Shown piece after piece: positions 37,101 through 46,895 of a stretch of 64,000 bases of DNA. The notes beneath the pieces are model-generated. The model ran no database searches and had not been told where the DNA came from. It saw only the letters and a program-made list of their open reading frames with translations. Source of the stretch: Nymphaea colorata (lineage: Eukaryota > Streptophyta > Magnoliopsida > Nymphaeales > Nymphaeaceae). Position numbers and translations under genes: made by a program. Every line of letters begins with the position of its first letter. Position 1 is the first letter of the stretch. The stretch spans positions 8,010,972-8,074,971 of the forward strand of contig NC_045146.1 in NCBI RefSeq assembly GCF_008831285.2, in the 5' to 3' direction.

Positions 37101-40100
37101 AGGACGTGAAAACTGCTGTTTCTTTGCCATAATGAATTCTTGTTTATCAACACTTCTCAGTTCATATTATTACACTTCTCAGTTTATATTATTACACTTC
37201 TGATCCATATTCATCTATCTAGGTAGTTATTGCTCATTATTTATTTAATATTTCTACAGGTTTGACTATTCTGTAGATGTGTGCCGAGCAAAAAGGTTCT
37301 ATCCTGAAATAAGAAAATATTACCCTAGTTTAGAGGATGACTCATTGGAGCCAGATTATGCTGGTATCAGACCAAAGCTTTCTGGACCAAAGCAGCCATT
37401 CGTGGATTTTCTTGTACAGGTAGTTTCTTGCCCTTTCTGGTAATTTTTTTTCCAAGACAAGTTTAATCTTCAAATGGAAACCCAGGAACAGCAGTTAAAT
37501 CCGTCGATGTACCTTCTCAACTTACGGTGACCAACTAGGACTTTAGCTTGTGCCGATGAGTGATGCTTATGGCTCAAAGCATGACTTGCTTGCTATAGCT
37601 ACTTAGAGATGTACACAAGGCGTGATGGATCCATGTTAGATATTTAACATGATGACATTGTAGGCAAACCTGTGTCTTTTCCTCTTTAATTCTGAAAAGG
37701 CTTAGCAGAACAGCTTAGTTGGGCATGGAAGACTTATTTTGAAAGTTTTTAAGTATTTAAGACTAAAAACAAGGTGCCTAAAGGCCAGAATGCAGTTTTT
37801 ATCCCAATTCTTTGTGGAGCAAATCCTGTTGAGTCTTGTTCGCTAGATCACATTTATTGTCGTTTTTCTGTGAAAGTCGGTCAATCATTTATGGACAGAG
37901 TACTAAGGTAAATGTTGTGATAGGATCATTTCTTCTATCTTAGCACATGATAAAGCGTTCACATAACTGTGTCGAACATAAATCTACTGCAGATATGAGA
38001 AGGCCTTGGTGATGTCATTTGCTCTCATACTTGGACAGAATACGTGCCACACCAACCGCTACTTCTGATATCTGCAGTAGATTTAACAGCATCCTCACAC
38101 AGTCACACATGAAATAAAAATACTGCACTGGAGTTTGAACACAATCTGCAAATAACCACTACGATACTAGCTATGCAGTTTGAGAGCATGAATCGTTTGC
38201 AAAAATGAACCAATTTTGGCATGAGTCTACTTATAGGCCTTGATGCATTCTTGTCTTGATGTCCTTAAGGCGTGTTTACTGCGACGAGTTTGCACTATCT
38301 ATTGCAGCAAGAATTTGTACAAGGGATGCCGGGTTCATTCTTGTTATTCTACTCTTCACAATCCATTTGGACAATGAGTGGCAACTACGTCAGAGATAGT
38401 GATAAGGAAGAGAAGCTTCATTGTAGATTTGGCTACTTACTCGTACTACTTTTCATCTTATCCATCAAGCCACCAATGAATACCAAATTGCACTTCTGGT
38501 AGCTAAAGAAGCAATCTGACTCACGCCGGCAATTACCCACGCATCATTCCTTGCTTTTAACTAGCATCTTATCCATTCTATGCAGTATCGACTCAACGTG
38601 ACAGTACTCACGAGGGAAAGTGCAATTTCAATGGCCGTCACATCCTTTTTCCTCACAAGTGGATGAGAAAATGCGTGTGATTGAGTCAACTAGCTTGCGG
38701 AAGCCTAGATGTCATTAGGACAACTTATCAAGCAACTTGTAGTACTTGAGCAGCTCTATTTTTCCATAACAAATCTGATGGTTTTTAGGAATCTGAATCA
38801 CAGTACCTGATGGTTCATATTCTGCTATATCTAGACTGTTGCTTATGAAAGGATCTCTTTGAAAGGTTAGAAGCATAAGTCGTGACCCAAAGGCCTGGCG
38901 TGGACGGGGTGAGCTCTGACCGTCACGTAGGCAGTCCATGTTTGGATTTCCTTGGCGTGAAAGCTATAGGTGGATTACCTGGGGTCGAGGACGCATTCGG
39001 CCAAGGGGATTTTTCCATACTCAGCAAGCAGATTCACATTTTCCTTTGACCTCATTTGAAACAAACGTAGAGGGCGTGGCAAACCAAATTGTTTGTTCCA
39101 CAGGACTAAATTTTAAGACCAGAGGCTTGTGAAAAACAGGAAAGGTTTGTGCATATGAAATAAAAACGCTCCCAATTTGTTCCCTCCGAAAACGCATTTG
39201 TGTAACAAGAACTTAATCCCAACCATTAGCAAAATGAACGAAGCACTACACCTCTTTACTGCAACTGGAAGTCTGTGATCAGTTGAAAGCCTGCACCTGA
39301 ATATATTCGCAATTCGAGTTTTCATTATCCATAAGATTGTATTGTAGATAAGCCTATCTGCAAATGTTGTGTCTTAAGTTGACCTTTCTTATAAGTACAA
39401 CATTTGAAAAGACAGAAAAGAGAAAAGAAGATTTCAAAACCTTATGACATTAAAAATTCATAACCCATCCCATGAGTGTCAGCATGGCCACTGTCATCTT
39501 CATCCTCTCCCTCACTGCTGCTGCTCTCATCATCAACATCCTGAAACAGTGGAACTCCCCCACGCTTGCTTCCAGATATCGGTTCACTGTCCTTGAATGC
39601 TTCAATGTTGTCGAGAAATATTGGCGCAATATCCTTCTTCCTCTTCTCCACAGAAGTCTTCTTCAATTGCAAGTTCATCCGCATATGTACTAAGTTGTTC
39701 AATGCTTTAGGCTCCAAATTGTTCCTTTTCTTAACATGGGATGTTTTGAGAGCACTCTTGTTTCGCTCGCAAGCAGAAGCACTACAAGGCTGGCTTAGAA
39801 TTTTTATGGCCAATGTCTGCAAAATTGGGATCTCCGAGCCACACAGTTCCCACCAAATACCTGAAACAGGAGAAAAAAAAACCATGAGATCCAAATGATC
39901 CCCAGTTCTTAGGCAGTACAAATTGAAAGAAAATATCTGCATTTAGAAGAGTAGAGGTGCATACGCGGATGTGCAGTACGCAGTAGATCCCCTCCAATTC
40001 CGCTGAAGATTTTGCGATCTCGAGCGTGATATCTAGTAAGCTCTTGAGCTACCTGGGCGCTGTCTGACTGCGGCGCCATCTTCTGAATCACCTTTTCCAG

Positions 40101-43100
40101 CCCAACTCGAATCTCAGCATTCATCGTCACCAAATTATCGTAGAATAAATGCGGGTTAAGATATGCGGCCGCAGCAATCAACGGGCTCTGCAACTCATTA
40201 TGCCAGCAAGCATCTATGATTTCGCAGAGAGGCATGTACTTCTCAACGTTGTTCTCGTGGAAGGATTTGATCGCCTCTTTCGCCCTGTGCAGAGCCTCAT
40301 ACACGTACCCCATTGTCGAACCATCACCATCGACCATTCTTAGCACCTTAACCAGTGGCTCGACCGAACCAACAATCTCCTTCCCGGTTTGCCAGAACTC
40401 GTCTCCCTGCAACACCTCAGTGATCAATTTTCCCTCATCAGAGGCGCAATTTGGCGAGCTCTGCCATTCTGGCGAGATCACCATCTTCCTCAAAACTTCT
40501 TCTGACTTGATAATGGATTGCAAGCAACAGACTTGAGTAAGGAACTTCGATCCGATGGGCCTCTGCAACTCTTTGCCTTTTGTGTGTTCCTTCATCAAAC
40601 CAAGAACATCCTGACTCTTATACAAAAATTTTACTATCTTCTTGATATTGAGCATCATGGACTGCATGTATGGAAGCTTGCCGACTTCCTCCAGCATCAA
40701 CTCGATGCAGTAGGCAGCACATGAGCTCCTGAAGATGTTTGGATACTTCTGTTCAATGACTGAGCCGGCCGCAACGAAATCCGGCTCATTGACGGTCACA
40801 ACTTGAACGACATTCTCCGGTCCGATCTCATCAATGGCGCCGCACAAGAAATCGGCAACAATCGGAACGTCCTCCGGGATGCCGACGAAGCACTGGGATT
40901 TAAGGAACACGGTGCCCCTCGGCGAGGAGGCGAGCAAGTTGACGTGGGCGCGGCCGCGGGCGTCCTTCCAGGCCCCGGACATGAGCGTACAGCCCGTGGA
41001 TGCCCACGTCCGGCGGACCTCCTCGACGTACTCTGCGGCCTGGCCCTTAAGGTCTTCCAGGAGCTTCGTTCTGAACGTCTCGTAGGTTGGGGGGACGTAT
41101 CCGGGGCCGTAGTTGGCGATAGCCAGGATAGCCTCCTGGAAGTCTGGCGACCGGAGCGACCGGAAGGGGAGATTGTTGACGACGACGAACTTCACGAGAA
41201 GGAGGTCGATCCGCTCCTTGTCCTTGGCCTTGGGTTTGCGGGGCTGGTGGTTGGCTACCACAACGGCCCCAGCACCGGTGGGCGACGGGGCGGCGAGGGC
41301 GAGAGGGGGCTCGGTGCAGGTGGCAGAGGAGCCGCATCCGGAGACACCACTCTGCGGACGGAGGGTCCGGGACTTCTTTTTCCGGGGCTTCCGGGGCCGG
41401 CTCTGGAGATCGGCGATCGCGGCGAGGGCGGCGTCGCGGGCAGCGGGGGACGCCCGGGCGCAGACCTCGACGTTGTTCTGGGCAACCTGGGCGAGATGGT
41501 ACTTGAATCGAGTGATGCCGCCGGAGATGCCCTTCTCGCAGAAGCTGCATTTGATCTTTCCTTCCTCCTCTGTTCCGTACTCCCACAGCGGATCCTTCTC
41601 TCTGGGCATCTTTCTTCTTCTTCGTCTTACCCCTCCAGCGACTGTGGTTCAGCTTCGGGAGAAAAACCTAGCGCCTGGTTCTGTTTTTTCATTTTCTCCT
41701 CCCTTTTTAATGTGTTTCCTCTTTTTCTTTTTTTCTCGTTTGATTAGGTTTTGAATATGGGATAAGGTTAAATTGGGTTCCGGAGATTTTTGTTTTCTTC
41801 AATTTTTGAGGTTTTAGATTTGAAGAGTCGTGTGATTTGGATGGTTTTTCAAAACTTGGGGCTAAGAAATTTTGAAATTCCAAATGATATCGGCTGACTG
41901 AGTACTAACAAAACGCGATAAGTTTGTCGATGGCGTTACGAAGGGGAGGGTGGGTTTTTCACGTCAAGGGGAAGGTGGGTAAGAGAACGCGTTAAATTAA
42001 AAGTGGAGGGGGGAAACTAAAGGGCGTTAAATTGTGGGTCGGGTCGGATCACAACGATCCATTTGGGTTTGCCCGTCGTCAGGAAGCTTGCGCTTGCGCC
42101 TCCTGGTTGGGTCCGTTCGTTCCGGACGAAGGAGCTCGCTTGTGCTGACGGTCAGAGCCCGGCACCAAGCGAGGCTTTCTGTCTTCGACCTGAAGCTTAG
42201 GCAGCATCCCACCTGAGGGCTCTCTTTCACTAGACTTTTCAGCCACGTGGATGGATATTGCACTCCGACCATTTTATCAACACTAAGCAATATCAGAACC
42301 TTAGACCCATGTAACCAATTTTATACGGATTTCAATGGATGAAATTTGAATTGGATATACTCTTTAACCATATCCATTTTTTTGGATATTCATATATTCA
42401 GATTCATTCACATTTGAACAAAGAAAAACTATATCTGATTTCACAATCCGAATATGATGGGAAGCTAATTTTTTACATTCATATTGGAATTTGAATCTGA
42501 TTGGATGTCATTTCCTAAATTTGAATCTGATTTGATTTCTTAATTATATATTAAATTTTTTCCACATCTGATTCTTTCGGAAGAGTTCAGTCGCATATCT
42601 AATTATCGGATATATTCATGCATCAGATGACTTATAGTCTACCACCAAGTCAAAAATTATTTTCTCGGGAGATAGATGAGAGTTAGTTGTTTCACTTCGT
42701 GTCGCTTTCTCCTTGGCAAGTTGAGTCATTCATAGATTTCTCAATTTTTTTTTTTTTGTTTGCTCGACTGTAGCCCTGCTCTGTACCCAGCCTTCATAGC
42801 CATGGATCGCTAGGACCTTAGGCCACGGACTGCTAATTAGTAAGTGACTACGAGTTGGTTTTTGGGTCAGTTCTACATTTAGTTACTTTCTTTCTTCTCT
42901 TCGTTAGTGAGATAATTCTCTTCCTTTTATATACACATACACACATTCAAGCACACACACAACCATAGATGTGTCTGTTTATTTGATGTGTCTTCGTATC
43001 TACATCTACGTACACGTGTTTTATGTATCTGTTGATATACCTTTTATATATGGTTGTGTCTTTATAATTTGTCTTTTGATTTTATTTAGTTGACTGACCT

Positions 43101-46100
43101 GGATCCGTTCAAATCAATTAATTCTGACTATCCTGACAAGTCTTGTTAGGGTCTTGATTGTCTTGTCTCCAACTTCTGATTTCAACAAGTTAACTTCGTT
43201 ACGACAAGTAGGTATTTCAATTTTTTATGGAGAAAAATTTTGAGGCTCCAACACTAAAGGGAGGTGTTTGATATCAAAAGAAAAAATCCTTGGAATTTAA
43301 ATCCAAGAAAAAGTTGCTGGAATTGGTTGGAAGAGAATTTTTTTTCTGACCATTCCAATTTTGGGTTGTGTTTGATGGGCACAGAACATAAATCTGGTAA
43401 TTTTTCAAATGTTTGTACAATGATGAAAAACTTCCTGGATAAATTTTAGTCACAAGAACTCCCAAAAAAAAAAAAACGTTAATACAGTACATGTGAGAGC
43501 TGCATGAACTACACTTGAATTATGTCTTCCTCTCTCGTGTGGACGCTCACCTGATAGCAAGCTTGTTAGCCACCAGCTAACAAGGCTGGTTACAAGAGCA
43601 AAGACACACTGCTAAAGTCCCTAAACTTACCCACGGAGACCCTAATCCCCGATTACGGTTCTTCCTCCCAAAGGTAATGAACTTCAATTATTGGATGATC
43701 CCCCCAATCAATGCTCGACCTATTTATAGCCTTAAATGGGAACCATTCCGAATCGCATAACTGGTTACTAACAAAGCTCCATGATAGCTAGTCGGGTGAA
43801 GATGCTACTGAACTCATGAATGGTTGATTCAATGTTCTGCAGAGCTTTTGCGCTGCTCTGTGTGTAAGTATCTTGCATTGCAACCATCTGTTGCTGCTGT
43901 TGAGAAGATGAACCAATAGGAGTCGATGGTTCTCGATTCATCTGCCTCATGTATATTCCACATACAAGAGATTAATCAACACCTTGTTCCTTTCTTTTGT
44001 CTTGACCACAAGTAGCAGTATTCCTTGTAATGTGGTCTTTTGGTGCCTAAGTTTCTCCCAACTTCTTTTGTTATTGTGGGTTCAATTAGCTTTCAGCAGT
44101 CACCAAAGGAGTACAACCACTTTAAGTGGATAACACAGTCATTTGCCTGCATCACAGTTTCTGGCATGAAATTAGGAGAATGAACATTCACAAAATCATA
44201 AACTCATATACTAAAAATGAAATATTGGTTAACTGAAAATGTTTCTCTTTCTAAGAAGATAGAAAATGTCGCGACCCGAGTTTTGACCCAATTCGTTTTT
44301 CAACATAACAGGAATAAACATTTAACATTTGAATAAATTCTTAACTTGAGTAATGACAATGCATGACAGATCAAAATTAACCATAGTTTCAAAAAAACGA
44401 CTTATGTAGAGCCAGACAAAGTCAAACATAGACTCAAACAACAAGACATTTACGAAAACCCAAGAGTCGACTCAATGCCTAGATCGCCAATGCCAATCCA
44501 TTGCAAAGCTGAAGGAGTCCGTCCAAGAGCCCATCAATCAATCAAGAGCTATCTGTGAAGATAGAAGGGAAAAAATCAGATTGCAGTGAGTATGCCAATA
44601 TCCAACTATAGGTGGAATGTGGTTCAGCAAACTAGATATAATCATATAAATCTAGGTCAAAACAAAATCCATATACATTCATGACTACCACCCATTAGTC
44701 GTATGTTTCATGCCACATTATTAAGGTATAACATACCATCACAATTGAAGTATTTTAGAGCCTCATGAGTTACAAAGTCGCACTGACAATCCATTGACTA
44801 CTAACCATGATTATAGTGACGAGCATCAATGGAAAACTTTGTGGGCACAATATGCAGGTAAAATAGAACAAACCTTCACCAAGTGATCCACATAGACCGA
44901 AGGTAACCTATAGTGAAACCTCCTGAGATATCATAGATCATCGCTGCAGCAGTAGGGTCACACCACCGACATCTTCCAAAGTGGTAGACTAGCCCCTATA
45001 GGCACCTGGGCTGAGGGACCAAGAGATGCCTCATTCTCCAAACCATAGCCACAAATATTGTTCTCGAGTTTTTAATTTTTATTGGTGAAGTTTTTCTAGT
45101 TTTTTTTTTGGGGGAAAATCTCAAGAAAATCTCAGAATTTTTTAAAAAAATAAAAAACCTATATGTTTGGTAAAAAAATGAAAAATTAATAAGAATGCAT
45201 AAAAAACCTCTAGTTAAAATGATAAAATTGATACATTAGTAAGTAGTATATTGCATCTAGGAGGTCACATTAAATACCTAAAACACGAGGAAATAAAACA
45301 ATGAAACAAAAGTTGAAAAAATAAAAACAGAAAATGAAATAAAATAAATGAAAAATACGCAAAAAAACACGATAAATTCTCGTCAAAATCATGATAAATT
45401 GATTTTTAAAATTTTTTCAAAATATCGTGTTATTTTCCTTTTTTTCGTTTTCTTCATTTTTTTTGTTAATACCACGATGTTTGTGGCTATGCTCCAAACA
45501 AAAACATAACCAACACAACCAGAATCTTGGGCCCTTGTGCCTTGTGGGTAGTCCAATTCAAGCGGAGGAGTGTACAACTGCAGTGAGCTCATGCCACACC
45601 ACTATCTCTTGGGACAATACTATCCACTTGACTCAGCTCGTACTCACATGTGTTGTTAATTGAGACATGGTTGGTGTTTCTTTTCTTTTATGCATCTAAA
45701 CCTAGGATTTAGAACTACAAAACATATTCTAGTGATTCCCATGAAGTCTAAGTTTGGGCACAATTCCCAAAAATAAACCAATTACTGGGCCACCAAACCC
45801 AAGAGAGACTAAGGTGCAAACATAAAATACACATTAGAAGTCACTAGTATATAAGTCTTCTATCAACATTCTGATGCACAAGATTTGTACTTACCATGTA
45901 CACTCCCAACCCATACGGGATGTATGCATTTGTATTTTCCTTAAATCGGAATACAAAATCTATTTCCCACCTCTCTACTTTTAATATAAATTCAGTCTTA
46001 TATAGTGAATGTACATATGCCAATACATATATCCATCCATATATATATAGTAGTGGACCATAATACAGGTCTTTCCCATTCCATAAACACTTATGCAAGC

Positions 46101-46855
46101 TTCTTCACATGGCAGCTTCCACATAGCTACATTCCATGACATAGTACCATACTGGTTATGATGCTCACATAGACAACAAGGTCCTTATTTTACCATTGTA
46201 CATATTTCTGTACATATTCTTATATCAAAATATACATAAATATACTGATAGGGATATAATTACATCAAGGAGGATGAAATTTACACGCTTCTTCACTTTA
46301 CTTCAAAGATGGGCTAGGTTGTCTAGTATTATACTTTCTTTATCACAGTTGTATTCCTAGACCATATATGTTTCTCCCAATTGTGTAAGCTTTGTCATCA
46401 TGAATTATAGTCTAGTATAGGTATTGTTGCAGAGTTGTTGTTGTACTATAAGGATACTGTTAACTTGTTACAAGACTAAGTATAGAATCAACATAAGCAA
46501 GTAGTATTCTTTTCTAACTAAACTCGTTGGGTCTATTTGCACGATTGTGTTTCTGCAAAATTTACTGCTTGATGAAAATGATCAAGAAAACTTGTTTATA
46601 AACTCAATGTAAGTAATCCTCATGTAACAACATGCAGTCTTCTAAATAATCTCTCACAACTTTGTTAAGCAATTCAAATTCAAACAGCACACTCTTGCCA
46701 ATGAAGACCTCAAGTTCCTCAGTCATGGCTTGTTCTAGGGAATGATTATGGTGAGCTAGAGGGAGGTAGAGGGTGTGTTTCAGAACTTCAGGAAGAGAGA
46801 GAGAGAGAGAGAGAGAGTGAGAGAGGTTGCTGTGTTCGTCCACAGAAGAAAATTC

Positions 46856-46895
<40 letters not shown>

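Noticed and set aside
40803-41754. Plus-strand frames of 213 and 314 codons opposite the nested gene
   Set aside because: They are antisense shadows of the GC-rich first exon of the BED/hAT gene. The minus frame has clear domains and these have none.
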